Positions 36,002 through 44,145 of a DNA stretch of 64,000 nt are shown piece by piece. Below the pieces are notes generated by a model, which saw only the letters and a list, made by a program, of their open reading frames with translations, searched no databases and was not told where the DNA came from. This stretch comes from Lutibacter sp. GTDB lineage: Bacteria; Bacteroidota; Bacteroidia; Flavobacteriales; Flavobacteriaceae. The position numbers and the translations under genes were made by a program. The stretch covers positions 211,066 to 275,065 of the forward strand of contig NZ_JAEINV010000003.1 in NCBI RefSeq assembly GCF_016342705.1, given 5' to 3'. The stretch's first letter is position 1, and each line of letters begins with the position of its first letter.

Positions 36002-38179
36002 ATGAGATATTTTAAATTTTATGTAGCACTAGCGGTTCTTTTTATATCGCTAAATTCAATAGCGCAGGTTTCCGAAAAGGTTGATACGCGTAAAATTCAA
36101 GGCGGAATGTGGGTTCCTTCTTTGTTAGAAGGAATGAATGAACAAGAAATGCAATTTCTTGGTAGTAAAATGACAGCCAAAGATATTTACGATGTAAATA
36201 ATTCTAGCTTAAAAGATGCAATTGCGCATTTTGGTGGCGGTTGTACTTCAGAAATTATTTCACCAAACGGATTATTATTAACAAATCATCACTGTGGTTA
36301 TGGAGTTATTCAATCACATTCTTCAGTAGATCACGATTATTTAAAAGATGGTTTTTGGGCCATGAGTTATGAAGAAGAATTACCAAATGAAAGTTTAAGT
36401 GCTACATTTATTAAAAGAATTGATGATGTAACTACCCAAGTTTTTGAAGGTATTTCTGATGATATGGATGAAGCTGAGAAAATGAAAATTGTAAACCAAA
36501 ATATTTTAAAGGTTAACAAAGAAGTTCAAAAAGAAGAATGGCAAGATTCTTACGTTCGTTCATTTTATAAAGGAAATCAATACTTATTATTTGTTACTGA
36601 AGAGTATACAGATGTACGTTTAGTAGGAGCACCTCCAACATCAATTGGTAAATTTGGAGCTGATACTGATAACTGGATGTGGCCAAGACATACTGGAGAT
36701 TTTTCTATGTTTAGAGTGTATGCAGATGCAAATAACCGTCCTGCAAAATATTCAAAAGACAATGTGCCTTACAAACCAGCTCATTACTTACCAATTTCTT
36801 TAGATGGAGTTGAAGAAAGAGATTTTACCATGGTTTTTGGTTTCCCAGGAAGAACAAATGAATATTTACCAGCTATAGCTGTAGATCAAATTGTAAACGT
36901 GTTGAATCCTGCTAAAATTGAAGTGAGAGACAATGCTTTAAAAATTATTGATTCTTACATGCGTAAAGATGCAGATATTAAAATAAAGTATGCATCAAAA
37001 TTTGCTTCAACAGCTAATTATTGGAAAAAATGGATTGGTGAAAATCAAGGAATTCATCAAACAAAAGCCATTGATATTAAAAAAGCGGAAGAAGTAGAAT
37101 TCTCTAAAATAGTGGCTGAAAAAGATTTAGTTGGTTATTCAACCTTGTTATCTGATTTCGAAAAATTATACAAAGAAATTGAAAGCGTTTCTTTAGCACG
37201 TGATTATTGGATTGAAATTGCTTACAGAAATGTTGAATTATTAGGTGTTACTTTTAGAGTTTACCAATTAGAACAAGCCTATTTAAAAGGAGGAGATCAA
37301 GCTTTTGAAAGTGCAAGACAAAACATTTTAGGTAGTTTAGAAGGAACGTATAAAAATTATAGCGCAACCGTTGATAAACCGGTTTTTGAAAAATTAGTGG
37401 CTTTATATGCTGAAAAAACGCCTACTGAATTTGTGCCTGCAAATATGAAAAATGTTAATTATACAAAATTAGCAAATGACATTTATGCAACTTCAAAATT
37501 AACATCTTTTGATGGTGCAAAAGAATTATTATCAGGTAAACCTGCAGATGTAATTAAAAAAATTAACGCTGATAAAGCTTATAAATTTGGAAAAGAATTG
37601 CACAGTATTTTTTACAATCAGTTAGAGCCTAAATTCCAAGCATTAAATTTACAAATTGAAGCACTTCAAAAAGAATATATGAAAGCTTTAATGGAAGTGT
37701 TTCCAAACAAACGTTTTTTCCCAGATGCTAATAGTACATTGCGTGTAAATTACGGAATGGCACAAGGTTATAGTCCAAAAGATGGAGTAACTTATACAAC
37801 TAAAACATATTTAAAAGGAGTAATGGAAAAATACGTTCCTGGAGATTATGAATTTGATGTGCCACAAAAATTACAAGATTTATACCATGCAAAAGATTAC
37901 GGTCAATACGGTGAAAATGGTAAAATGCCAGTAAATGTTTTATCTACAAACCATATGACTGGAGGAAACTCAGGAAGTCCAATTGTGGATGGAAACGGTA
38001 ATTTAATTGGTTTAGCTTTTGATACAACTTGGGAAGGAACAATGAGCGATTTGTATTTTGATGCAGATATTGTACGCAGTATTATGGTTGATATTCGTTA
38101 CGTGTTATTTATTATTGATAAATATGCAGGTGCTAAAAACCTTATTGAAGAAATGACTTTGGTTCATCCAAAAAAATAA
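36002..38179 (+). CDS. S46-family dipeptidyl-peptidase, paralogue with altered S1 residue
   Basis: A 725-residue paralogue of the preceding gene, with very similar sequence throughout. The signal peptide MRYFKFYVALAVLFISLNSI ends before AQ, giving a soluble periplasmic enzyme. The histidine motif LLTNHHCGYG and serine motif TGGNSGSPIVD (Ser657) are intact. The S1-site position holds Thr675 (AFDTTWEGTMSD), not the Arg of DPP11 nor, as I recall, the Gly of DPP7. It thus likely has another P1 preference. Tandem duplication followed by divergence is the simplest history. Confidence 0.93.
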   Translation: MRYFKFYVALAVLFISLNSIAQVSEKVDTRKIQGGMWVPSLLEGMNEQEMQFLGSKMTAKDIYDVNNSSLKDAIAHFGGGCTSEIISPNGLLLTNHHCGYGVIQSHSSVDHDYLKDGFWAMSYEEELPNESLSATFIKRIDDVTTQVFEGISDDMDEAEKMKIVNQNILKVNKEVQKEEWQDSYVRSFYKGNQYLLFVTEEYTDVRLVGAPPTSIGKFGADTDNWMWPRHTGDFSMFRVYADANNRPAKYSKDNVPYKPAHYLPISLDGVEERDFTMVFGFPGRTNEYLPAIAVDQIVNVLNPAKIEVRDNALKIIDSYMRKDADIKIKYASKFASTANYWKKWIGENQGIHQTKAIDIKKAEEVEFSKIVAEKDLVGYSTLLSDFEKLYKEIESVSLARDYWIEIAYRNVELLGVTFRVYQLEQAYLKGGDQAFESARQNILGSLEGTYKNYSATVDKPVFEKLVALYAEKTPTEFVPANMKNVNYTKLANDIYATSKLTSFDGAKELLSGKPADVIKKINADKAYKFGKELHSIFYNQLEPKFQALNLQIEALQKEYMKALMEVFPNKRFFPDANSTLRVNYGMAQGYSPKDGVTYTTKTYLKGVMEKYVPGDYEFDVPQKLQDLYHAKDYGQYGENGKMPVNVLSTNHMTGGNSGSPIVDGNGNLIGLAFDTTWEGTMSDLYFDADIVRSIMVDIRYVLFIIDKYAGAKNLIEEMTLVHPKK

Positions 38180-38194
38180 TAGAAAACATTTTTT

Positions 38195-38230
38195 AAAAAA
38201 AACTCCAAATGAAAATTTGGAGTTTTTTTT
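38195..38230. terminator. Bidirectional terminator
   Basis: The inverted repeat AAAAAAAACTCCAAAT / ATTTGGAGTTTTTTTT around the loop GAAA serves both the S46 genes and the convergent epimerase operon. Confidence 0.93.
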
Positions 38231-38251
38231 GATATACAATTAAGCGGTTTT

Positions 38252-39166
38252 TTAAAACTTTAAGTTTATTTTCCAATCAAAAGTTTCATTAGGATTTAAT
38301 GTTAGTAAGCCATTTTGGTTGTTAAAACTATTTGGAGCACATGTCATAGGTTCAATAGCTATGCAATCTCTTGTATTTGGTGTGTACACTTGAAGAAAAC
38401 TTTTTTTGTTTTCTGAAGAAAAGTCTATTTCAATGTTGTAATCATCACATTTAAATAAAGTTAGTGGTTTGTTTATCAAAAAACAATCATCTAAAAAAAT
38501 AGATCCTAAAGTTAGTGGTGTTTTAAATGGTAATTCAATTTCTTGTTGAGGAATCATTTGCTTATTTAAAAAGTATTTTGTGTTTCCATCAAAATTTAAG
38601 GTGCTAGATGATAAGTTTTTTACTTTAAAATATGGATGCCAACCAAGTCCAAATGGAAATTCTTGTTCATCTAAATTTGTGACTTTAAAATCTAATTGTA
38701 AATTATTTTCTGAAAATGTGTAGGTAATATCCAATTGATATGAAAATGGAAAACCTGTAATTGTTCCATTATTTTTATAACTAAAAGTTACAATTGCTAA
38801 ATTTTCTGATGTTTCAGTTTTAGTTACGTTAAACGATTTATTGTAGATATGACCGTGTAAGGAATTATTTAAACTAGTTTCATTACATTCTAGTTGATAA
38901 TCAACCTTATTAAAACTGTATTTTCCATCTGCAATTCTATTTGGTGAAGGAAATAAAAACGAGGAGTTAAATTTATTTTTGTACAATTCAAGTCCTTTTT
39001 CATTATTAGTAATTCCATCAATTATTTCAATTTCGTTTGAATTTAATTTTTGGATAGAAGCTCCTAAATTTGGATAAATGGAACAGTTTAATTTTAAAGT
39101 TTCATTAGTAATAATAACTTCATTTAGAAGTGCGTTTTTTTTTGTGGCGTTTGTAATCTTAAACAT
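38252..39166 (-). CDS. Aldose 1-epimerase family protein
   Basis: A 304-residue galactose-mutarotase-like enzyme that interconverts sugar anomers. The family histidines are in NSLHGHIYNKSF and GLGWHPYFKV, and the catalytic glutamate is in CIAIEPMTCAPNSFNNQNG. No signal peptide is visible, so it is cytosolic. Its start overlaps the end of the ribbon-helix-helix ORF by eight bases and it is the last gene of a compact seven-ORF operon. The precise sugar is unknown. Confidence 0.9.
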   Translation of the reverse strand: MFKITNATKKNALLNEVIITNETLKLNCSIYPNLGASIQKLNSNEIEIIDGITNNEKGLELYKNKFNSSFLFPSPNRIADGKYSFNKVDYQLECNETSLNNSLHGHIYNKSFNVTKTETSENLAIVTFSYKNNGTITGFPFSYQLDITYTFSENNLQLDFKVTNLDEQEFPFGLGWHPYFKVKNLSSSTLNFDGNTKYFLNKQMIPQQEIELPFKTPLTLGSIFLDDCFLINKPLTLFKCDDYNIEIDFSSENKKSFLQVYTPNTRDCIAIEPMTCAPNSFNNQNGLLTLNPNETFDWKINLKF

Positions 39167-39335
39167 TATTTTTTTGGTTATTTTTTTTTGGTAATCTGTT
39201 TGCGTCTTTTAGGCATTGATTGAGCATCCATTCTAACTGTCCGTTAGTGGAACGAAACTCGTCAGCCGCCCATTTTTCAACAGCTTTGAGTATATCTTCG
39301 TTAATGCGTAATGCAAATGCTTTTTTCTTTGACAT
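39159..39335 (-). CDS. Arc-family ribbon-helix-helix protein (58 aa)
   Basis: Too short for the ORF track. It starts MSKKKAFALRINEDILKAVE and continues with KWAADEFRSTNGQLEWMLNQ, the strand-helix-helix pattern of Arc/MetJ-type DNA-binding proteins. The ATG is one base after the hydrolase stop and the 3' end overlaps the epimerase start by eight bases, so it is a real coupled gene. Small Arc-type proteins next to SPFH genes occur in other bacteria, as far as I recall. It may regulate this operon. Confidence 0.88.
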   Translation of the reverse strand: MSKKKAFALRINEDILKAVEKWAADEFRSTNGQLEWMLNQCLKDANRLPKKNNQKNNV

Positions 39336-39336
39336 A

Positions 39337-40284
39337 TTATTTTAATTCGTTTACAAAGGTCGTGATAATTGTTAACAATTCCTGCTTTATTGGTAAATCT
39401 GGATTGTTATAAGAGCTCATGTTTTCTGTGGTGTCACCTTTTATTTCTTTAAAAATATGGTTCATTTCAGCTATAATTTTTAGCCGTGAGTTAGGATTGG
39501 ATTTATGTAATAATTCAGCATCTAAATTTGAAACCTGAATATCTTTTGAACCATTTATAATTAAAATTGGGATGGTTAATTTTTTAATTTCTTCTTGTGG
39601 ATTGTATTTAATCCACGATATTAAAAATGGTTGTACCGATTTATTAAATATTGAAATTAACAAAGGATTAAACTCCTCAACAGTATTTCCTTTTTTTAAC
39701 TCGTTTAATACTTTTTCTGTATCTGCCACTAAAAAGGGCGCTTGTTTACCAATTTGTTCTATTAAAATTTCATCAATACTTCTGCCAGCTCCAGCTAAAG
39801 AAATAAATGCATCAACTTTATTTTCTGAAGCAATCATACCAACTAAACTTCCTTGGCTATGGCCTGCTACTATTATTTTTAAATACTTTTTTGTGTTTTT
39901 AAAATATTGAATTACTGTTTTAGCTTCATCAATAAAGGTGTTAAAACTAATAGAGTCAATTTTTGCTTTATCATCTTTTGTATAAGAAAGGACACTTTTA
40001 TCAAATCTGTAAGAAGCAATATGGCTCTCAGCTAATTCTTCCGCTAAGTATTTTAGTGAATTATTAGTCATTGCTGCATTATTTCCATTTCTATCAGTAG
40101 GTCCAGAACCAGGAATTAATATTACCAAAGGTTTTTTTCCTTTTGAAGTTGGATTTAAAAGTGTGCCGTTTAAATGTATGTTTTTTGAAGGGATACTAAC
40201 TTCCTGTGAGATATAATTTTTTTCTTGGGCATATAAATTGCTCATAAAAAAAATAAGGACTGCTATTAGTGTTTTTAATTTCAT
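39337..40284 (-). CDS. Exported alpha/beta hydrolase
   Basis: A 315-residue serine hydrolase with signal peptide MKLKTLIAVLIFFMSNLYAQ. The oxyanion region LVILIPGSGPTDRNGNN, nucleophile elbow AGHSQGSLVGM, Asp in INGSKDIQVSN and His in AEMNHIFKEI make a complete triad. It resembles the periplasmic esterase-like hydrolases of Bacteroidota. The start overlaps the upstream gene by four bases. The substrate cannot be told from sequence. Confidence 0.9.
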   Translation of the reverse strand: MKLKTLIAVLIFFMSNLYAQEKNYISQEVSIPSKNIHLNGTLLNPTSKGKKPLVILIPGSGPTDRNGNNAAMTNNSLKYLAEELAESHIASYRFDKSVLSYTKDDKAKIDSISFNTFIDEAKTVIQYFKNTKKYLKIIVAGHSQGSLVGMIASENKVDAFISLAGAGRSIDEILIEQIGKQAPFLVADTEKVLNELKKGNTVEEFNPLLISIFNKSVQPFLISWIKYNPQEEIKKLTIPILIINGSKDIQVSNLDAELLHKSNPNSRLKIIAEMNHIFKEIKGDTTENMSSYNNPDLPIKQELLTIITTFVNELK

Positions 40285-40781
40285 GAGATTTTATATTGGT
40301 AGTTGTTTAAAGTTTTTTGTAATTCTTCTTTTAATTGCGTTCCTATTAGTATTTTTTTTCCACTTTTCAACTCTAATTGAATTCCCGTATCTCCTTTTGT
40401 GGTCACACATTTCCCTCGTTTTTTAAAAAAGCTAAGTTTCAAACCCCAACCACCATATTCTGAAATAGCGTCGTATTTTCTTAAATAACATTTTGAAATT
40501 AAATTCCAAGGAATTGTTTTGTATTTTAAATGAAACGGATAAAATTGGTAATGAATTCCTATTTCATCAATTCTGGTATTTAATTTTAGATATATAAAAA
40601 GTAGCATCACCAATAAAATTATAATTACGCCACTTAAAGAGCCAATTTTACTACTTAAATTTTCATTTTCAATTACATTCCAATTGGAGTAGGTTGCAAT
40701 GGAAACTATTATAAATGCCATTGTTAATCCAATAAAAACTAATTTTTGATTGAATTTTTGTTCTTCAATAAAAATCTTCAT
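40281..40781 (-). CDS. Two-helix membrane protein of unknown function
   Basis: A 166-residue protein with two hydrophobic segments (about 14-30 and 47-66) followed by a soluble beta-rich domain (DEIGIHYQFYPFHLKYKTIP, then WNLISKCYLRKYD). The shape of two helices followed by a PH-like domain resembles bacterial PH-domain membrane proteins, but I cannot name a family. It overlaps the hydrolase gene by four bases and starts two bases after the DUF4177 ORF. Confidence 0.75.
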   Translation of the reverse strand: MKIFIEEQKFNQKLVFIGLTMAFIIVSIATYSNWNVIENENLSSKIGSLSGVIIILLVMLLFIYLKLNTRIDEIGIHYQFYPFHLKYKTIPWNLISKCYLRKYDAISEYGGWGLKLSFFKKRGKCVTTKGDTGIQLELKSGKKILIGTQLKEELQKTLNNYQYKIS

Positions 40782-40783
40782 TA

Positions 40784-40945
40784 TTATCTATTTTTTTCTC
40801 TTTCTAATAGTGCTTTCATAAAACTTCCACCATGGTGAGTAACGCTGTTTACAATCCAACCTTCTCTAGCTAATTGATTTAAGTTCTCTTCAAAATCTGC
40901 ATCTTTTCCCCACATTCCTTTTTTTATAATTTTATATTCTTTCAT
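40784..40945 (-). CDS. DUF4177-like small protein (53 aa)
   Basis: Missed by the ORF track because of its length. It begins MKEYKIIKKGMWGKDADFEE and continues LNQLAREGWIVNSVTHHGG, the pattern of DUF4177-type small proteins (a beta strand, a helix with an NxxxxxGW turn, then another strand). It lies six bases after a 20-codon ORF and two bases before the next gene. Gene packing on both sides supports translation. Function unknown. Confidence 0.8.
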   Translation of the reverse strand: MKEYKIIKKGMWGKDADFEENLNQLAREGWIVNSVTHHGGSFMKALLEREKNR

Positions 40946-40951
40946 AAGTTG

Positions 40952-41014
40952 TTAAATTAATATTGAAATTGTTGCGTATATAATGGCAATAATGTAAAGT
41001 AAAAAAGTGATCAT
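40952..41014 (-). CDS. Possible 20-residue single-helix membrane peptide
   Basis: The ORF MITFLLYIIAIIYATISILI (ATG to TAA) lies in the 71-base gap between the SPFH gene and the DUF4177 ORF, two bases after one stop and six bases before the next start. It is wholly hydrophobic and would make one membrane helix. Tight spacing fits the rest of the operon. Chance ORFs of 20 codons are common, so it remains a candidate. Confidence 0.45.
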   Translation of the reverse strand: MITFLLYIIAIIYATISILI

Positions 41015-41016
41015 TT

Positions 41017-41877
41017 TTAGTGGTTTAAAGTTCCGGTATTTACAATTGGTGCTACATCTTTATCAGAACAGAGTACTACCATTAAATTGCTAACCATAGC
41101 TGCTTTTCGTTCTTCATCTAATTCTACAACGTTATTTTTACTTAGTTTATCCAAAGCCATTTCAACCATACTTACGGCTCCTTCAACAATTTTATGACGC
41201 GCAGCAATAATTGCAGTTGCTTGTTGCCTTTTTAACATAGCGCTAGCTATTTCCTGAGCATAGGCTAAATATCCAATTCTTGCTTCTAAAACTTCAATTC
41301 CAGCCATTTCTAAACGTTCAGATAATTCTTCTTCAAGCGCCTGACTAACTTCATTAACACTAGCTCTTAATGTAATTTCTTCAGCTTTTCCATCATCTTC
41401 AAAGTTATCGTATGGATATAGACTAGCTAATTTTCTTACTGCAGCATCTGATTGTACACGAACAAAATTTTCGTAATTATCAACATCAAAAGCAGCTTTG
41501 TAAGTATCTTTTACTTTCCAGACAGCAATGGTGCTAATCATTATTGGGTTTCCCAGTTTGTCATTTACTTTTACGCGCTCGCTATCAAAATTACATGCTC
41601 GTAATGATATACCTTTTTTTGTGTAAAAAGGGTTTGCCCAATAAAAACCGTTTTCTTTTACTGTTCCAATGTATTTTCCGAATAATAATATCACTTTTGA
41701 AGTGTTTGGGTTTACTAAAAAGAAACCTGGAAGCAGTATAATTGTTAGTGCTATAAAAGTAAGAAATAGGCTAATAATTGAATTAACTAAACTAACTATT
41801 GCGCCAGCAATAAAAAGAAATAATAACAGCAACATAAAATAGCCGTTGGATAATTTAATAATTTTTTCTTGTGTCAT
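41017..41877 (-). CDS. SPFH-domain (stomatin/slipin-like) membrane protein
   Basis: A 286-residue membrane scaffold protein. Two N-terminal hydrophobic segments (about 12-52) precede the SPFH domain, seen in PNTSKVILLFGKYIGTVKEN and AVWKVKDTYKAAFDVDNYEN. A helical region follows with EIASAMLKRQQATAIIAARH and KIVEGAVSMVEMALDKL, typical of SPFH proteins that form membrane microdomain assemblies. It is the first gene of the compact minus-strand operon and is divergent from the S1/P1 nuclease gene. Confidence 0.92.
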   Translation of the reverse strand: MTQEKIIKLSNGYFMLLLLFLFIAGAIVSLVNSIISLFLTFIALTIILLPGFFLVNPNTSKVILLFGKYIGTVKENGFYWANPFYTKKGISLRACNFDSERVKVNDKLGNPIMISTIAVWKVKDTYKAAFDVDNYENFVRVQSDAAVRKLASLYPYDNFEDDGKAEEITLRASVNEVSQALEEELSERLEMAGIEVLEARIGYLAYAQEIASAMLKRQQATAIIAARHKIVEGAVSMVEMALDKLSKNNVVELDEERKAAMVSNLMVVLCSDKDVAPIVNTGTLNH

Positions 41878-41965
41878 GGTATTAATTTTTTGTAATATTA
41901 AAATGATATCATAAAGATATGAAAAATATAAATATGAAATACAAATAATTGATTAACATTATTTT

Positions 41966-41973
41966 TATCTTTG
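41966..41973 (+). promoter_or_regulatory. Candidate -7 element for the S1/P1 nuclease gene
   Basis: TATCTTTG matches TAnnTTTG, 16 bases upstream of the ATG. The nearest TTG is only 14 bases further up, shorter than usual. Confidence 0.45.
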
Positions 41974-41989
41974 CATAAAAATATTTTTA

Positions 41990-42778
41990 ATGAAAACATA
42001 TAAATCGATTCTTATTTTAGTAGCTTTTGTATTTGTTTTGCCAGTATTAAATGCTTCAAACCCATTTTGGGGTGTAACAGGGCATAGAACAATAGGTAAA
42101 ATTGCAGAAGATTATTTATCGTCTAAAGCAAAACGAAAAATTGAAGAATTACTTGACGGCCAGAGTTTAGCTTTGGTTTCAACTTTTGGAGATGATATAA
42201 AATCTGATAAAAGATATAATGAATTTTATACATGGCATTATATAAATATGCCTTTTGATGTGAAATATGAAGATTCTGAAAAAAATGAGAACGGAGATTT
42301 AGTTTCTGGTATAGAAAAGTGTAAGCAAGTTTTATTAGATAAAAATTCCAAAAAGGAAGATAAAGTTTTTTATTTAAAACTGTTAGTGCATTTAATTGGT
42401 GATTTACACCAGCCAATGCACGTGGGTAGATCAGAAGATAAAGGAGGTAACGACATACAGGTAAGGTGGTTTAATGATGGAACTAATTTACATTCTGTTT
42501 GGGATTCTAAAATGATAGAACATTATAATATGACTTTTACTGAATTGGCAGGAAATACCGATAAAATTTCAAAAGAGCAAATTAAATACCTTCAGAACGG
42601 TACTGTTGCAGATTGGGCTAATGAGACGCAACAATTAGCAATTAAAGTTTATGGCTCTGCTGAGGTTGGAGAAAAATTAGGATACAATTATATGTATACC
42701 AATTTTGAATTAGTGCGATCTCAATTACAAGTTGGGGGAGTTAGATTGGCACAAGTTTTAAATACTATTTTTAGCTAA
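41990..42778 (+). CDS. S1/P1-type zinc nuclease, exported
   Basis: A 262-residue secreted nuclease cleaving single-stranded nucleic acids. The signal peptide MKTYKSILILVAFVFVLPVL ends before the mature N-terminal Trp region (NPFWGVTGHRTIGKIAEDYL). Zinc ligands appear in GVTGHRT, WHYINMPFD, HLIGDLHQPMHVGRSEDKGG and NLHSVWDSKMIE. The length fits the family. It probably acts in the periplasm or outside the cell for nucleotide scavenging. Confidence 0.95.
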   Translation: MKTYKSILILVAFVFVLPVLNASNPFWGVTGHRTIGKIAEDYLSSKAKRKIEELLDGQSLALVSTFGDDIKSDKRYNEFYTWHYINMPFDVKYEDSEKNENGDLVSGIEKCKQVLLDKNSKKEDKVFYLKLLVHLIGDLHQPMHVGRSEDKGGNDIQVRWFNDGTNLHSVWDSKMIEHYNMTFTELAGNTDKISKEQIKYLQNGTVADWANETQQLAIKVYGSAEVGEKLGYNYMYTNFELVRSQLQVGGVRLAQVLNTIFS

Positions 42779-42781
42779 AAA

Positions 42782-43675
42782 TTAATTATTATAGCTGTTC
42801 CAGCGTCTTTTTTCACGAATTAAAAGTGAATTAAATTTGTTTGGAATAGCTATTTTAAAATTTATAGTAGTAGTTGTTTTTGGATGTAAAAAGGTAATTT
42901 CAGTTGCCGCTAAAAACAGTCCTTTTCCTTTGTGAATTTTTTCAGCGTTTCCATATAATTTATCACCTAAAATTGGGTGGAAAATAGATGCTAAGTGAAT
43001 TCTAATTTGGTGTGTTCTTCCTGTTTTTGGTGATACTTTTAAAAAGCTTAATTCATTGTATTTTAAAGATTTTACAACTTCAATAATTTCAAAACTTGTT
43101 TCGGCTATTTTGTTTTCTATAGGTGTATTAATAGTGCTGTTTTTTGCTACTTTTCCAACAACAATTGCACAATATTTTTTTTGAATAGTTTTATTTCTAA
43201 ACTGGTTTCCTAATTCAATTTGAGCAGTTTTTGTTTTTGCAACTAGCAAAATACCAGACGTTTGATTGTCTAATCTATGAACAGGAGTAGGTTTAAACAG
43301 TTTATCGGCTTCTGTACTTTCTTTTAAATTAAAAGGAAGAGCGTTAAAAATAGTTTTAAATGAATTTCCACTCACAGTAATTCCGGGTGGTTTATTTATT
43401 ACAGCAATATGTTCATCTTCAAAAACAACTTCTAAATTGTATTCAAAAACTTTTGGTTTGTTTGATGGATCATCAATAAGTTCAATAATTTGCTCGGAAT
43501 TTACCCAAGTTCCAGTTAGAGCAGTTTGTCCGTTCACTAAAAATAATTCCTTTTTAATGGCTTTTTTAATTCCACTTTTTGAAGGAATAAATTCTTTGAA
43601 AATTGAAGGTGCATATTCCTGTATTCGAATATTTTCTATGTTTTTAGGAACAATATGTATATGCAGAATTTTAAT
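42782..43675 (-). CDS. RluA-family pseudouridine synthase, probable ATT start
   Basis: Converts uridine to pseudouridine in rRNA or tRNA. The catalytic domain has VFEDEHIAVINKPPGITVSG and the active-site motif PVHRLDNQTSGILLVAKT (Asp). Later segments KTGRTHQIRIHLASIFHPIL and GDKLYG fit the family. The ORF track begins at a GTG (43537), cutting into an S4-like N-terminal domain that continues in frame upstream (EYAPSIFKEFIPSKSGIKKA). No ATG, GTG or TTG occurs upstream of that GTG before the stop near 43718; the ATT at 43675 sits where family members have their first Met. Total would be 297 residues. Confidence 0.8.
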   Translation of the reverse strand: MKILHIHIVPKNIENIRIQEYAPSIFKEFIPSKSGIKKAIKKELFLVNGQTALTGTWVNSEQIIELIDDPSNKPKVFEYNLEVVFEDEHIAVINKPPGITVSGNSFKTIFNALPFNLKESTEADKLFKPTPVHRLDNQTSGILLVAKTKTAQIELGNQFRNKTIQKKYCAIVVGKVAKNSTINTPIENKIAETSFEIIEVVKSLKYNELSFLKVSPKTGRTHQIRIHLASIFHPILGDKLYGNAEKIHKGKGLFLAATEITFLHPKTTTTINFKIAIPNKFNSLLIREKRRWNSYNN

Positions 43676-43754
43676 GTTAGGTAGTTTACTTTTGTTAATA
43701 TTGGTAAAGATAATAAGTTACAATTTCAACTATTAAAAAACGGAGAATTAAATT

Positions 43755-44138
43755 TTAAATTAAATTTTTTTTACGGATGAGCGCAACTATTTCTTTATAA
43801 TCAAAAGCTAATTCTATTTTTTGAGTTTCTTCAAATGAAAACCAATTATAATCAATCACTTCTTCTTCCTGAATTTTAATTTCACCAGTCCAGTTTCCTA
43901 AAAACCGGTAAAATTTTCTACCCTGCCAATCGCCAGTTTTAATAATCTCGGTAGGTGTAAAATCTAAATTACATTCTTCTTTTACTTCTCTTATTACGTT
44001 TTCTTCAGCAGTTTCCCCGTTTTCAGCTCTTCCACCTGGGCAACCCCAATAACCAGCATACAATTGTGTGTAATTGGAGCGTTGTAGCAGTAGTATTTTT
44101 TTTCTTTGAATTATAATGCCAGATGCAGAAAGAACCAT
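43755..44138 (-). CDS. NUDIX hydrolase
   Basis: A 127-residue pyrophosphohydrolase. The Nudix box is complete in GGRAENGETAEENVIREVKE followed by ECNL (the GX5EX7REUXEEXGU pattern with C-N at the GU place). The preceding LQRSNYTQLYAGYWGCPGG is typical of MutT-like enzymes acting on nucleoside diphosphate derivatives. It lies seven bases after the exported-protein gene, so the two probably share a transcript. The substrate is unknown. Confidence 0.93.
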   Translation of the reverse strand: MVLSASGIIIQRKKILLLQRSNYTQLYAGYWGCPGGRAENGETAEENVIREVKEECNLDFTPTEIIKTGDWQGRKFYRFLGNWTGEIKIQEEEVIDYNWFSFEETQKIELAFDYKEIVALIRKKNLI

Positions 44139-44145
44139 AATTTTT

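Noticed and set aside
43437-43736. 99-residue plus-strand ORF opposite the pseudouridine synthase
   Set aside because: It is antisense to the N-terminal domain of the pseudouridine synthase, and no promoter or homology is seen.
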